Assembly (NCBI GenBank): GCA_018710935.1
Contig: DVIX01000075.1
Location: forward strand, 1-64,000
Direction of reading: 5' to 3'
Length of the DNA stretch: 64,000 bases
Source of the DNA: Candidatus Avirikenella pullistercoris
Lineage (GTDB): Bacteria > Bacteroidota > Bacteroidia > Bacteroidales > Rikenellaceae
Position numbers and translations under genes: made by a program. This document shows positions 33,118-43,211 of this stretch, one piece after another. Every line of letters begins with the position of its first letter. The stretch's first letter is position 1. The notes below the pieces were generated by a model, which saw nothing but the letters and a program-made list of their open reading frames with translations, ran no database searches and was not told where the DNA came from.

Positions 33118-34501
33118 CCCAGATTACCCCTTCAAAATCGAAGTCGTCGTCATAACGCCCCCGTATATTACCATTATCTTGTTTTTGTCCTTTATCCTCT
33201 TTTCCCGACGCCTTTTCCACAACCACATGCTCCCACTCCTCTACTATCAGTTTTCGTTTTTCCTCCAACAATTTTAATTGTTCAATCCGGTTCTGCTGCC
33301 TGCTTACCCCCAATATCATCCCCAAAGACATACAGGTAAAAAGCAACGATGAACCTCCCAAACTGATTAACGGCAAAGTCTGTCCCGTTACCGGAGCCGC
33401 ATCCACCGATACTCCCATATGCAACAACGCCTGCAAGGTTATCATAAGGCTTAATCCCAACACCAATAAACTGGGAAACGCCGTATCGCATTTCCGGAAT
33501 ATCACGATAGCCCGGTAAAAAATCCAAAGGTAGCATCCCAACAAAAACAGTGCTCCCAAAACACCGTATTCCTCGATAATAAACGCATACGCATAATCGG
33601 AATAGGGGTGCGGCAGGTTGGAACGCTGCGTGCTGTTGCCCGGACCTCGCCCGGCCAACCAACCGGAAGCTACGGCTATCTTCGCCTGATGCACCTGATA
33701 TTGCTCCGCACTTAACGTTTTACCGTCACTATTTTCATCATCCATTACGAAATTCTCAATTCGGCTAATCCATGTATCTACCCGCCCTACACCCGATACT
33801 TTCAACAACGCCACAAAAAGGATAAAAACCACCAAAATAAAAAGGAGCAACCGAAAAATTTCCGACCACTTTACCCGCCCGATAATCAATACGATAACAC
33901 AGGTGAGCCCTATAATAATAGCCGTAGAAAGATTGGAAATCATTACGAGCAAACAAGATACGGCTATCGGAAACAACAACGGGATAGAGGTTTTTTGCAA
34001 TATATGGAAATTTTTTTCCGGGAATTTTTTCCAATCGCCATACGAAAACGAAGGCAAGATCGGTATCCTGTCAATAATTTTTTGAGTAGAAGCCAACTGA
34101 GCAGCAAGCCGGATAATCAATGCTACTTTCAGGAAATCGGACGGTTGAAAAGTAAATGTCGTATAAGGCAACCTCAACCAGCGTGTCGCATCGTTATAAG
34201 TTTCTCCCGTAAAAAAAGTCAGGCACATCAACACCAACGCTATCCTGAAAATCAGTTTGGCATTTTTGAAATAAACCTGATAATTGATCTGATGAAATAT
34301 ATAAATACAACCTAATCCCAACAGTACGAAACGAATCTGCCGCACTAAATAATGGCTCGTATCCCCATCGAGATTTTTATAAGCCATAGAAGCGGTAGAT
34401 GAATATACTACCAAAATGGAAAACACACACAATATAAGAATAACAATCCAAAGCGACTTGTCACCACCGACCAATTCCCTGTATTTGGAATGTTTTGCCA
34501 T
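33092..34501 (-). CDS. ftsW: SEDS-family peptidoglycan glycosyltransferase FtsW
   Basis: This polytopic enzyme polymerises lipid II at the septum. The 469 residues have about ten membrane helices, with the SEDS marks TFQPSDFLKVALI (near 135), a large periplasmic loop that includes YQVHQAKIAVASGWLAGRGPGNSTQRSNLPH, then DYAYAFIIEEYGVLGALF, and VTGQTLPLISLGGSSLLFTC near the C-terminus. The end has a charged 60-residue cytoplasmic tail (ending in IWDERHKDNS), which overlaps the start of murG. Its usual partner transpeptidase FtsI is not encoded in this cluster. Confidence 0.95.
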   Translation of the reverse strand: MAKHSKYRELVGGDKSLWIVILILCVFSILVVYSSTASMAYKNLDGDTSHYLVRQIRFVLLGLGCIYIFHQINYQVYFKNAKLIFRIALVLMCLTFFTGETYNDATRWLRLPYTTFTFQPSDFLKVALIIRLAAQLASTQKIIDRIPILPSFSYGDWKKFPEKNFHILQKTSIPLLFPIAVSCLLVMISNLSTAIIIGLTCVIVLIIGRVKWSEIFRLLLFILVVFILFVALLKVSGVGRVDTWISRIENFVMDDENSDGKTLSAEQYQVHQAKIAVASGWLAGRGPGNSTQRSNLPHPYSDYAYAFIIEEYGVLGALFLLGCYLWIFYRAIVIFRKCDTAFPSLLVLGLSLMITLQALLHMGVSVDAAPVTGQTLPLISLGGSSLLFTCMSLGMILGVSRQQNRIEQLKLLEEKRKLIVEEWEHVVVEKASGKEDKGQKQDNGNIRGRYDDDFDFEGVIWDERHKDNS

Positions 34502-34559
34502 TTATACCGCTCCTTTTACATATTTCCCTGATTATACAAAAACCTTTTTATCTCCCGGC

Positions 34560-35921
34560 TTATTTTCGTTGTTTAGCAGGCAGATTTTTCACACTCTCTT
34601 TAAACAGCTCTCCCCGTTCCTCGTAATTCTTAAACAAATCGAAACTGGCGCATGCCGGCGATAACAATACGCAGTCACCCCGTTTGGCGACTACCGCCAC
34701 CCGCTCCATCGCTTCCGCCAATGAACCCGTAGAATAGATGAAAGGAACCACCCCGGTAAAAGCTTTTACTAATTTGCTGTTATCAACCCCCATACATATC
34801 AATGTCCGTACCTTCTCTTTCGCCAACGCATGCAACAAGGTATAATCATTTCCCTTATCCTGTCCGCCTGCAATCCACACGGTCGGACGCGTCATACTTT
34901 CCAACGCATACCAGACAGAGTCCACATTGGTCGCCTTCGAATCGTTGATATACAAAATCCCGTCCTTTTCATCCACCCGCTCCATACGGTGTTCCACCCC
35001 TGTAAAGCCATACAAGGTATTCAAAATCGTCCGGTCGTCCACTCCGGCAATCATCGCTGCCATAGAAGCCGCCATCACATTGTAAATATTATGTATTCCC
35101 TTTATCTGTAAAGCACTGCTGTCGATAAACAACTCCCGATTGTTACAGTTTATGTCTATTTTACCGTCTGCCCCTATATAAGCGCCTACCAATAACGTAT
35201 CCTTGACCGTAAAAGGAAGGCTGCACATACGAAAATGTTCCTTATGCGCCCGCACGGTATCGATCGTTACTTTATCGTCCATACTGTATATAAAATAATC
35301 CTCCGGTCCCTGGTTCTGCACAATACGGAATTTGCTCCGCACATAATTCTCCATTTTATAATCGTAACGGTCCAAATGGTCAGGCGTAATATTCGTCAAT
35401 ACCGCTACGTCGGCCTTAAAATCGTACATCCCGTCTAACTGGAAACTGCTTATCTCCAAAACATACCAGTCATGCTGCGCCGTAGCCACCTGATAAGCAA
35501 AACTATCCCCGATATTACCGCCGACTCCTACATTCAACCCGCCGGCCTTCAACAGTTCATAGATAAGCGTAGTAGTAGTGGTTTTTCCATTACTTCCCGT
35601 TACACAGATCGTTTTTGCCGTATTATACCGTCCCGCAAATTCAATCTCCGATATTACGGGAATCCCTTTTTCCCTTACCTTCCTGATAACTTCCGCTTTT
35701 TCCGGTATTCCGGGGCTCTTTATCACTTCGTCCGCATTCAATATCAAATCGAAAGTATGTCCTCCCTCTTCAAAAGCGATATCCCACTTTTTCAATTTGG
35801 CTTTATATAAATCCTGTATCGCTGCACAATCCGAAAGAAACACATCGAATCCTTTGGATTTTGCCAATACGGCACTTCCATATCCGCTCTCTCCTCCTCC
35901 TAAAACTACTATCCGTTTCAT
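34560..35921 (-). CDS. murD: UDP-N-acetylmuramoylalanine--D-glutamate ligase MurD
   Basis: This ATP-dependent ligase adds D-Glu to UDP-MurNAc-L-Ala. I start the 453-residue protein at the ATG at 35921 (MKRIVVLGGGESGYGSAVLA), which gives the normal N-terminal Rossmann loop. An upstream start would overlap mraY. The ATP loop is VTGSNGKTTTTTLIYELL (about 110-127). The C-terminal Mur-ligase box reads ILYINDSKATNVDSVWYAL, and CVLLSPACASFDLFKNYEERG is the family's end block. It is 8 bases after mraY and 58 bases before ftsW. Confidence 0.97.
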   Translation of the reverse strand: MKRIVVLGGGESGYGSAVLAKSKGFDVFLSDCAAIQDLYKAKLKKWDIAFEEGGHTFDLILNADEVIKSPGIPEKAEVIRKVREKGIPVISEIEFAGRYNTAKTICVTGSNGKTTTTTLIYELLKAGGLNVGVGGNIGDSFAYQVATAQHDWYVLEISSFQLDGMYDFKADVAVLTNITPDHLDRYDYKMENYVRSKFRIVQNQGPEDYFIYSMDDKVTIDTVRAHKEHFRMCSLPFTVKDTLLVGAYIGADGKIDINCNNRELFIDSSALQIKGIHNIYNVMAASMAAMIAGVDDRTILNTLYGFTGVEHRMERVDEKDGILYINDSKATNVDSVWYALESMTRPTVWIAGGQDKGNDYTLLHALAKEKVRTLICMGVDNSKLVKAFTGVVPFIYSTGSLAEAMERVAVVAKRGDCVLLSPACASFDLFKNYEERGELFKESVKNLPAKQRK

Positions 35922-35929
35922 TATTTTTC

Positions 35930-37174
35930 TTATCTGATTTTTAATGTTATCAACGTTATAGCAGCCAACAATAGCTGCACAATCCAAAATCGGGTTACGA
36001 TCTTCACCTCGAAATACCCCTTCTTCTGATAATGGTGATGCAAAGGCGACATCAAAAAGATACGCCGGCCCTCCCCGTACTTTCTTTTCGTATATTTAAA
36101 ATACCCCACCTGCATAATTACCGACAGGCTCTCCACCAGGAAAATCCCACATAAAATAGGAATTAACAACTCTTTACGTATCAACAGGGCAAATACGGCG
36201 ATAATTCCTCCGATAGTAAGCGAACCCGTATCGCCCATAAAAACCTGGGCAGGAAAACTGTTATACCATAAAAAACCGATCAATGCTCCGACAAATGCCG
36301 CACTGTAAATAAACAGCTCTCCACTATGGGGAATATACATGATATTCAAATAATCGGCATAAATAATATTCCCCGACAGATACGCCAAAATCCCCAACAC
36401 AACGCCTATTATCGCAGAAGTCCCCGCAGCGAGCCCGTCCAATCCGTCGGTCAGATTAGCCCCGTTGGATACGGCCGTGATGATAAAAATAGCCGCCAAC
36501 ACATACACTATCCAACTCCACAAATGCGATTCCCCTTTATCGAAAGGAACCAACATGGCATAATCGAATTCATTGTCTTTCAGAAACGGAATCGTCGTAA
36601 TGGTCTTTTTCTCATCATCCGACAGGTAAAAAACCTGCGACCCGTTATCCAACGGAACGACTACCCGCTCTACGCTCTCGTCTCTCTCCACTTTCTCCCG
36701 CACGACAATATCATTACTGAACCACATGGTCAAGCCTACGATAATTCCCAGGCCGACCTGTCCCACAATCTTAAATTTTCCGTTCAGCCCCTCTTTTTTC
36801 CGGCGGAAAACTTTTATATAATCGTCTAAAAAGCCGATAAACCCGAGCCATACCGTCGCCGCCAGCATCAACTGCACATAAATATTGTTCAGATTGCAAA
36901 AAAGGATTACCGGAACCAAAATAGCCAACAAGATGATCAATCCTCCCATCGTAGGCGTCCCCCGCTTTTCCAGCTGCCCTTGCAACCCGAGGTTCCGAAT
37001 CTCCTCTCCGATCTGTTTACGTTGCAGGAAACGAATAATTCTTTTTCCGAAAATAATCGCAATAATCAAAGAAACGATTATTGCCAAAGCCGCTCGAAAA
37101 GAGCTATATTCAAACATCCCCAGACCGGGAATATCCATTATATCCGATAAGTAATGCGCCAAATGATAAAACAT
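35930..37174 (-). CDS. mraY: Phospho-MurNAc-pentapeptide translocase MraY
   Basis: This ten-helix inner-membrane enzyme transfers phospho-MurNAc-pentapeptide to undecaprenyl phosphate, making lipid I. The 414 residues contain [13 protein letters not shown] (about 72-84), [20 protein letters not shown] with the catalytic [20 protein letters not shown] (the second Asp group), [14 protein letters not shown], and [24 protein letters not shown], the His-rich loop of the family. Between helices 4 and 5 it has an extra periplasmic segment of about 60 residues, which is common in Bacteroidota. It lies 55 bases after murE and 8 bases before murD. Confidence 0.97.
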   Translation of the reverse strand: MFYHLAHYLSDIMDIPGLGMFEYSSFRAALAIIVSLIIAIIFGKRIIRFLQRKQIGEEIRNLGLQGQLEKRGTPTMGGLIILLAILVPVILFCNLNNIYVQLMLAATVWLGFIGFLDDYIKVFRRKKEGLNGKFKIVGQVGLGIIVGLTMWFSNDIVVREKVERDESVERVVVPLDNGSQVFYLSDDEKKTITTIPFLKDNEFDYAMLVPFDKGESHLWSWIVYVLAAIFIITAVSNGANLTDGLDGLAAGTSAIIGVVLGILAYLSGNIIYADYLNIMYIPHSGELFIYSAAFVGALIGFLWYNSFPAQVFMGDTGSLTIGGIIAVFALLIRKELLIPILCGIFLVESLSVIMQVGYFKYTKRKYGEGRRIFLMSPLHHHYQKKGYFEVKIVTRFWIVQLLLAAITLITLKIR

Positions 37175-37229
37175 GCCTGCTGTCTCTAAAATTACATTCC
37201 GTTCCTAATTCTATTTTTTTGCTGCCCTC

Positions 37230-38726
37230 CTATTTATCAAAATAAAGCGCAACCTGTTCCTTATCATCGAAATGATGGCGGACACCCTCTATCTCCTGAT
37301 AGGTTTCATGTCCTTTCCCGGCAATTAAAATAATATCGCCATGTTTGCCCGAAGCCGCTCCTCCCGGCACTCCCTTCGCAAGCAATACCGCCATTTTAAT
37401 AGCCGCCGCCCTGTCCGGAATAACGACAAATTTATTATCTACCGCAAAAGGACACTCTTTCAGCCCTTCTTCCATATCGTTCAAAATATCTTCCGGCTTT
37501 TCAAAACGCGGATTATCGGAGGTCAGAATAACAAAATCGCTTTTTTCTACGGCAATACGCGCCATAACAGGACGTTTGGCCTTATCCCTGTTTCCTCCGC
37601 ACCCGACTACGGTATACAATTTTTGATTACCGTTACGAATGGCGTTCACCGTATTCAATACATTCTTCAAAGCATCGGGTGTATGAGCATAATCGACAAT
37701 CGCCGTCACACCGTCTTTCGACACCATATAATCGAAACGCCCGGCAACCGAATGCAACAAACTCATCTCCCGCAAAACCGTTTCCTTATCCTGTCCCAAC
37801 TCCATAGCTGCCGCATATACTCCCAACAAATTATAGGCATTGAATTCTCCGATAAAACGTACCCATAACTCCGTACCGTCGATCTGTAAAAGCATTCCCC
37901 CGAAAAGGGACTCGATGATTTTGCATTTATAATCAGCCATCCGTTTCAGGGCAAAACTCTTAACCGAAGCCTCCGTATTCTGCATCATCACTTCTCCGTT
38001 CCGGTCATCTCCGTTATAAAGGGCGAACGCCCCTTTCGGAAGAGCGTCGAAAAATCCCTTTTTCGCTTTGATATACGCAGCGAAAGAGCCGTGATAATCC
38101 AAATGGTCGTGCGTAATATTGGTAAACAGTCCGCCGGCAAACGTCAACCCCTCTATCCGATGCTGTACCACACTGTGAGAACTGACTTCCATGAAACAAT
38201 ATTCACATCCTTTGTCCGCCATTTCCCGCAACATCCCGTTGAGTGTCACCGCATCGGGCGTAGTATGAGTAGAAGGCATCTCCTCATCTTCTATACGGTA
38301 ACACACCGTAGATATCAATCCCGCTTTATGCCCCAATTTACGAAACAGATCATACAGCAAAGTAGCCGTCGTCGTTTTTCCGTTGGTTCCGGTAACCCCT
38401 ACCAACTTCAATTTTTTACTCGGTTCTCCATAGAAACGGGAAGCGATATCTCCCAAAACGAGGCTGCTATCCTTAACCCGTACATAAGTAACTTCTTTCT
38501 GCAATACAGGAGGAAACTCCTCGCAAACGACAGCCCCCGCTCCAGCCTCAACCGCCTTTCCGATATAATCGTGCCCGTCTGCCGCACTGCCGCGCACTGC
38601 AACGAACAAAGCCCCCGGTTCTACCCGGCGGGAATCAAACACAACAGCTTCTACCGGACATTCCAAACTCCCCTTTAACTCCTCTATCTCCGTCCGCCTT
38701 ATTAATGTATCTAAATTCAATGACAT
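37230..38726 (-). CDS. murE: UDP-MurNAc-tripeptide synthetase MurE (meso-DAP type)
   Basis: This ATP-dependent ligase adds the third stem-peptide residue. I start the 498-residue protein at the ATG at 38726 (MSLNLDTLIRRTEIEELKG). The open frame extends 255 bases further upstream, but that part has no family resemblance. The ATP loop is VTGTNGKTTTATLLYDLF (about 110-127). The C-terminal box is AIVDYAHTPDALKNVL, and the substrate-selecting motif is LTSDNPRFEKPEDI. D-N-P-R marks meso-diaminopimelate as substrate. It is the first gene of the nine-gene run, with a -7 box at 38748-38755. The genes that usually precede it are missing. Confidence 0.96.
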   Translation of the reverse strand: MSLNLDTLIRRTEIEELKGSLECPVEAVVFDSRRVEPGALFVAVRGSAADGHDYIGKAVEAGAGAVVCEEFPPVLQKEVTYVRVKDSSLVLGDIASRFYGEPSKKLKLVGVTGTNGKTTTATLLYDLFRKLGHKAGLISTVCYRIEDEEMPSTHTTPDAVTLNGMLREMADKGCEYCFMEVSSHSVVQHRIEGLTFAGGLFTNITHDHLDYHGSFAAYIKAKKGFFDALPKGAFALYNGDDRNGEVMMQNTEASVKSFALKRMADYKCKIIESLFGGMLLQIDGTELWVRFIGEFNAYNLLGVYAAAMELGQDKETVLREMSLLHSVAGRFDYMVSKDGVTAIVDYAHTPDALKNVLNTVNAIRNGNQKLYTVVGCGGNRDKAKRPVMARIAVEKSDFVILTSDNPRFEKPEDILNDMEEGLKECPFAVDNKFVVIPDRAAAIKMAVLLAKGVPGGAASGKHGDIILIAGKGHETYQEIEGVRHHFDDKEQVALYFDK

Positions 38727-39208
38727 TATCTTTCCCAATATTTTCCACAAAAATAATAATTTTGAATCACAATAAAGACGAAAATGGGGATTTATAATCA
38801 AGAAAACGACAAGCTTTCCCGTTCCCCATTTCAAGTCTGTATTCAAATCCGATAATATTAACCGAAACGAATGAATATCTATCCAGAAATTCCGCATCTC
38901 TTTCCCTCTATAACCGAAGAAAAAACTGAAATAGAACATTAACAACAAACCTCCTAACAACTCATCGAAAATCAAAATCATAATATCCGATATATTGTTA
39001 TTTCCTTTCTTTCTTGCGTCCCTCAGAGAGATTCGCTATTTTTGTCCGATTATCCGAAATAAAAAACTTTTATATAAAAAAACGACCGGTTTTTCCCGAA
39101 TTAATTGATTCCCGGACAAAATATCGTCCGACCCAATCGACACATAACGATTTCCGTCGTTGCAAATTAACTTATCAATTCATGAAATCATAATAACCAT
39201 ATCCAAAA
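38727..39208. other. Divergent intergenic region between murE and the M14 genes
   Basis: 482 bases with no convincing gene. On the minus strand TATTTTTG (38755-38748) is a full -7 match, 22 bases before murE. On the plus strand the pair at 39013-39044 serves the M14 genes. No remnant of ftsI, ftsL, rsmH or mraZ could be recognised. Confidence 0.55.
39013..39044 (+). promoter_or_regulatory. Promoter of the M14 gene pair
   Basis: CTTG (39013-39016), 20 bases, then TATTTTTG (39037-39044), a full -7 match. It leaves a leader of about 155 bases. Confidence 0.6.
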
Positions 39209-40804
39209 ATGAAAAAACTACTTTCTTCCACGTTAGCTATATGTTTAGCCCTGACTTTGTCGGCACAAGATTATAGCAATTTTTCACAAATCGTACAACG
39301 CACCCGCTCTCTTGCAGACAAATATCCGGATAAAGTACATTTGAAAAGTCTTGCTAAAACTACTACCGGCAAAGATATCTGGGTATTGGAATTAGGTATG
39401 GGACAAACCCGAAAACATCCTGCCATAGCTATCCTCGGCGGAGTGGACGGACGGCACCTATTAGGCGTAGAAATGGCAATGGGGCTGGCTGAAAGCCTAT
39501 TATCCCAACCCGATGCAGATTCCATTCTTTCAATAAACACCTATTATATATTTCCGAACGTACAACCCGATGCTACCGAACAATATTTCGCTCCTTTGCG
39601 TTATGAACGCACATTAAATGCACGTCCTACCGACAATGACCGGGACGGTTATACCGGCGAAGACCCTTATGAAGACCTCAATAATGACAATATAATTACA
39701 AAAATACGGGTAGAATCACCGAAAGGTACATATATCGAATCCCCGGAAGACCCGCGTATTTTAATCCCTGCAAACCTCGCAAAAGGAGAAACAGGGAAAT
39801 ACCTCATTTACAGCGAAGGGACAGATAACGATAAAGACGGATTATTCAATGAAGATGGGGAAGGCGGTATAAATTTCAATCGCAATTTCACCTATCTTTA
39901 TAAAAATTTCACCCCGGAAAGCGGCGATTATGCAGTTTCCGAAATAGAAAGCCGTGCCGTAGCCGATTTTCTTTATGACGCATTCAATGTGCATACTGTT
40001 CTGTCCTTCAGTCTAAACAACAACGTATCCGTACCGACCAAAGCGTACATGACCGGCCCGTTGAGACCCGAACAAGAAAACCCCAACGACTCCCGGATTA
40101 ATACTTATGTATCGAGCCTGTACAACCGATACGTTCCCGATATGGCAGGAACAGAAACACTCCCTAACGAAGGAGGAGAATTTTACACATGGGGCTATCA
40201 ACATTACGGACGCAATTCATATGCTACTCCTGCATGGTTACCGCTTCCTCCCGATAAAAAATCTTCGGGAAATTTCGAATCGGATTTCTTAAAATGGGCA
40301 GAAGCTAACGATATAACAGATGTTTTCGTTCCATGGACAACAATCAATCATCCCGATTTTCCCAACAACAAAACAGAAATAGGAGGAATCAAACCTTTCG
40401 TAAAATATAACCCTCCTTATAACATGGTTCCGGAATTGATAAAAGAACATTCGGCATTTTTAAACGCTCTGACCGCAGCAGCTCCCAGAATTACCCTCGT
40501 AGAGTTAAAAAAAGAACCTCTCGACAAAGGGATAACACGCTTAACCCTTATTATCAAAAATAATGGGATTATGCCCACTATCAATCAAATCGGAGAACGT
40601 TCCTATTTCCTTAAACATATTACCGTACAATTAACTCCCTCTTCAGGCCAGACATTATTACAAGGTAACCCGAAAACGACCAAACCCGTACTGAACGGCG
40701 GGGAAACAGCCGAATTTTCATGGCTTGTACAAGGAAGTGGAAAAATATCCGTTGAGGCCGGGTGCCCTACTGCCGGATATATATCGTCCGAAATAACCCT
40801 TTAA
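39209..40804 (+). CDS. M14 carboxypeptidase homologue without zinc ligands (pseudoenzyme)
   Basis: The 531-residue exported protein (signal peptide ending LTLSAQ) has an M14 metallocarboxypeptidase fold. It aligns along its length with the next gene, but the H-x-x-E zinc pair is replaced: IHGNE of the neighbour is VDGRH here (D80, H83), and the third ligand (SFHN in the neighbour) is S268 in LSFSLN. The substrate-binding N-R pair is kept (FNRN). Two calcium-loop-like inserts, DNDRDGYTGED and DNDKDGLFNEDG, are also shared. A C-terminal beta domain (about 430-531) follows. Without metal ligands it cannot act as a normal carboxypeptidase, so a binding or regulatory role is more likely. It is co-transcribed with the active-looking paralogue 47 bases downstream. 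Confidence 0.85.
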   Translation: MKKLLSSTLAICLALTLSAQDYSNFSQIVQRTRSLADKYPDKVHLKSLAKTTTGKDIWVLELGMGQTRKHPAIAILGGVDGRHLLGVEMAMGLAESLLSQPDADSILSINTYYIFPNVQPDATEQYFAPLRYERTLNARPTDNDRDGYTGEDPYEDLNNDNIITKIRVESPKGTYIESPEDPRILIPANLAKGETGKYLIYSEGTDNDKDGLFNEDGEGGINFNRNFTYLYKNFTPESGDYAVSEIESRAVADFLYDAFNVHTVLSFSLNNNVSVPTKAYMTGPLRPEQENPNDSRINTYVSSLYNRYVPDMAGTETLPNEGGEFYTWGYQHYGRNSYATPAWLPLPPDKKSSGNFESDFLKWAEANDITDVFVPWTTINHPDFPNNKTEIGGIKPFVKYNPPYNMVPELIKEHSAFLNALTAAAPRITLVELKKEPLDKGITRLTLIIKNNGIMPTINQIGERSYFLKHITVQLTPSSGQTLLQGNPKTTKPVLNGGETAEFSWLVQGSGKISVEAGCPTAGYISSEITL

Positions 40805-40851
40805 TATCCGAAAATAAAAGAGGTAAATTAACCCTTTAACAAAATAATGAA

Positions 40852-42576
40852 ATGAAAAATATAATCAAATATACGCTGTCGCTCCTTTTAAGCACATCTA
40901 TATCGGTATTGGCTGCCCAATCATACAGCGACCTCTATTTCAAAGCGGCCGGTTCTCCCATGAATCCCAAAGTACAAGCGAGTTGGAATCATTTTCACAC
41001 TATTGCCGGTATCGAAAAATTATGCAAAGACCTCGCTGCCGCCTACCCCGGTTTGGTAAAATTGGAAAGTATCGGAAAATCGGTGGGAGGCCGCGATATC
41101 TGGACAATGACTATCTCCGACTTCTCGAAAGGAGACCCTAACCGGAAACCTGCTATGTGGGTCGAAGCCAACATCCACGGAAACGAAATTCAAGGGACCG
41201 AAATGGCTTTATATATTGCATGGTACTTAGCAGAATCATTTAACGATACTCCTTTCATACAGGAATTACTGGCACAAAAAACCATCTATGTCACTCCTAC
41301 TATCAACCCCGATGCACGGGCTATCTTTACCGAAGAAGCAGGGGCACTGCGTTCCGGCATTCGTCCTTTGGACAACGATCGGGACGGAATAACCGACGAA
41401 GATGATGCCGAAGACCTGAACGGCGACGGATTCATTACTCAAATGCGCAGAAAAAATCCGAACGGACGTTATATCGCCGATCCCAATTATCCGAATCGCC
41501 TAATTTTAGCTCCGGAAGGAGTTCCCGGAGAATACGACCTGTTAGGAAATGAAGGAATAGACAACGACGGCGACGGACGCGTCAACGAAGACGGCATAGG
41601 CGGTTATGATCCGAACAGAGACTGGGGATTCGGTTGGCAGCCTAACTTTATACAAAACGGTGCGATGAAATATCCTTTCTCCCTTCCGGAAACCCGGGCA
41701 GTAGCCGACTTCATAACAGCTCATCCCAACATAGCCGGAGCACAGAGTTTCCACAACAGAGGCGGCATGATGCTACGCTCGCCGGGCGCCGAAAGCGACC
41801 GGAATAAAGTAGACCGCAACGACATTGCCGTTTACGACGCTTTGGGCAAAAAAGGAGAAGAACTTATCCCCGGATATCGTTATTTAGTTGTATATTCCGA
41901 CATGTATACCACATACGGCGGCTCCATCGACTGGGTATCATTCGGACGAGGAATTTTCAATTTCGCCAATGAATTATGGAATCAGGAATTGATGTACCGA
42001 GGTGCTTATAAAGGAGATCCCGCCGTTATGGAATACGAATTCAACAAATCTTTACTCTTCGGAGACGCTTTTGCAGAATGGGAAGAATTCGAACACCCGC
42101 AATACGGGAAAATAGAAATCGGCGGATTCAAAAAAAATTCTACCAACCGGCTGCATCCGGGATTCCTATTGGAAAGCGATGCCCACAGGAATGCCGCATT
42201 CGTAATATATCATGCTTACAATACCCCCCAACTATCGATCAGCAATGTCAAGGAAAAAACATTGGAAGGCGGATATAAAGAAATTACAGCAGATATAACC
42301 AACGAACGCATTATGCCTACTCATTCGAGTTTCGATATACAGAATAAAATCGAACGCCCCGACTGGATATCCATCAGCGGCCCGAAAGTAATCGCCGGAA
42401 TGGTCATGCAAAACGCAGATATGAAACAAGGAACGGAACAAAAAGTCAATCCCGAAAAATTAGCCGTTGCCAACATTCCGGGAAACAGTACAGTAACCGT
42501 ACGTTGGATCGTTAAAGGAAATGAAAAATATACCATTACCGTAGACAGCGCCAAAGGAGGACTCGTAAAAAAATAG
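40852..42576 (+). CDS. M14-family zinc carboxypeptidase
   Basis: The 574-residue exported protein (signal peptide ending VLAAQ) is a zinc metallocarboxypeptidase. Zinc ligands H109 and E112 lie in ANIHGNEIQGTEM, and H301 in GAQSFHNRGG. The substrate-binding pair N255-R256 is in DPNRDWG, and E374 in NFANELWN is the probable catalytic glutamate. Inserts DNDRDGITDED and DNDGDGRVNEDG look like calcium-binding loops. A C-terminal beta domain (about 470-574) precedes the end. Such enzymes in Bacteroidota probably trim peptides or peptidoglycan in the periplasm; which one cannot be told here. It is followed by a terminator. Confidence 0.9.
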   Translation: MKNIIKYTLSLLLSTSISVLAAQSYSDLYFKAAGSPMNPKVQASWNHFHTIAGIEKLCKDLAAAYPGLVKLESIGKSVGGRDIWTMTISDFSKGDPNRKPAMWVEANIHGNEIQGTEMALYIAWYLAESFNDTPFIQELLAQKTIYVTPTINPDARAIFTEEAGALRSGIRPLDNDRDGITDEDDAEDLNGDGFITQMRRKNPNGRYIADPNYPNRLILAPEGVPGEYDLLGNEGIDNDGDGRVNEDGIGGYDPNRDWGFGWQPNFIQNGAMKYPFSLPETRAVADFITAHPNIAGAQSFHNRGGMMLRSPGAESDRNKVDRNDIAVYDALGKKGEELIPGYRYLVVYSDMYTTYGGSIDWVSFGRGIFNFANELWNQELMYRGAYKGDPAVMEYEFNKSLLFGDAFAEWEEFEHPQYGKIEIGGFKKNSTNRLHPGFLLESDAHRNAAFVIYHAYNTPQLSISNVKEKTLEGGYKEITADITNERIMPTHSSFDIQNKIERPDWISISGPKVIAGMVMQNADMKQGTEQKVNPEKLAVANIPGNSTVTVRWIVKGNEKYTITVDSAKGGLVKK

Positions 42577-42592
42577 AGCAAAAAACTTCAAT

Positions 42593-42622
42593 AAAAAAGC
42601 AGGGAATTGTTCCCTGCTTTTT
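42593..42622. terminator. Terminator after the M14 genes
   Basis: Stem AAAAAGCAGGGA with its complement, 5-base loop, T6 end. The A-run on the left arm lets it work for the convergent GNAT gene too. Confidence 0.88.
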
Positions 42623-42667
42623 CATTTTATTATCATCGACCGTTTTTCATCTGCTCCGACTTCCTGC

Positions 42668-43156
42668 TTATTCATCCAAGACCAGCTCGTAATCGAATAC
42701 ATCCAGTCTTTTTCCGAACTTCAATCCTACTTTTTCAAAATGGGAAACCCGTTTGAATCCGAATTTCTCATGCAACGCGACACTCGCTTCGTTTCCTTCC
42801 GTTATGCAAGCAATCAGTACATGAAAACCTCTCTCCCGGCACTCTTCGATCAATCTCCGCATAAGCCGTTTTCCGATTCCTCTCCCTTCATATCCGGGAG
42901 CCAAATAAACCGTCGTTTCTAAAGTATATTTATAAGCTTCCCGCGCCTTCCAGGAATGGGCATAACAATATCCGACTATTTCACCGTTTTCTTCATACAC
43001 GAAATAGGGATAAACTGCCGAAATTTCCGCGATACGGCTTCTCATCTCCTCCTCCGGCAAAGGCTCCGTATCAAAAGTTATCACACTCTCCCTTACATAC
43101 CCGTTATAAATATCCGCAATCGCTTCCGCATCTTTCAAACCGACTTTTCTGATCAT
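42668..43156 (-). CDS. GNAT-family N-acetyltransferase (phosphinothricin-type)
   Basis: The 162-residue acetyl-CoA-dependent transferase has the layout of the phosphinothricin / methionine-sulfone acetyltransferase group: an N-terminal IRKVGLKDAEAIADIYNGYV, the middle strand GEIVGYCYAHSWKAREAYKYTLETTVYL, motif A YEGRGIGKRLMRRLIEE (acetyl-CoA pyrophosphate loop) and VALHEKFGFKRVSHFEKVG. Members detoxify amino-acid analogues. The natural substrate is not predictable. It is a single gene between two terminators and ends 45 bases from the M14 genes. Confidence 0.88.
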   Translation of the reverse strand: MIRKVGLKDAEAIADIYNGYVRESVITFDTEPLPEEEMRSRIAEISAVYPYFVYEENGEIVGYCYAHSWKAREAYKYTLETTVYLAPGYEGRGIGKRLMRRLIEECRERGFHVLIACITEGNEASVALHEKFGFKRVSHFEKVGLKFGKRLDVFDYELVLDE

Positions 43157-43211
43157 AGTATCATATCCTTATAAAATGTAAATATACGAAAATACCGGCA
43201 ACCCTATTCCG

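Noticed and set aside
38727-38981. An N-terminal extension of MurE by 85 residues
   Set aside because: The segment is Phe/Leu/Ile-rich, lies in AT-rich sequence upstream of a -7 box and has no counterpart in the family.
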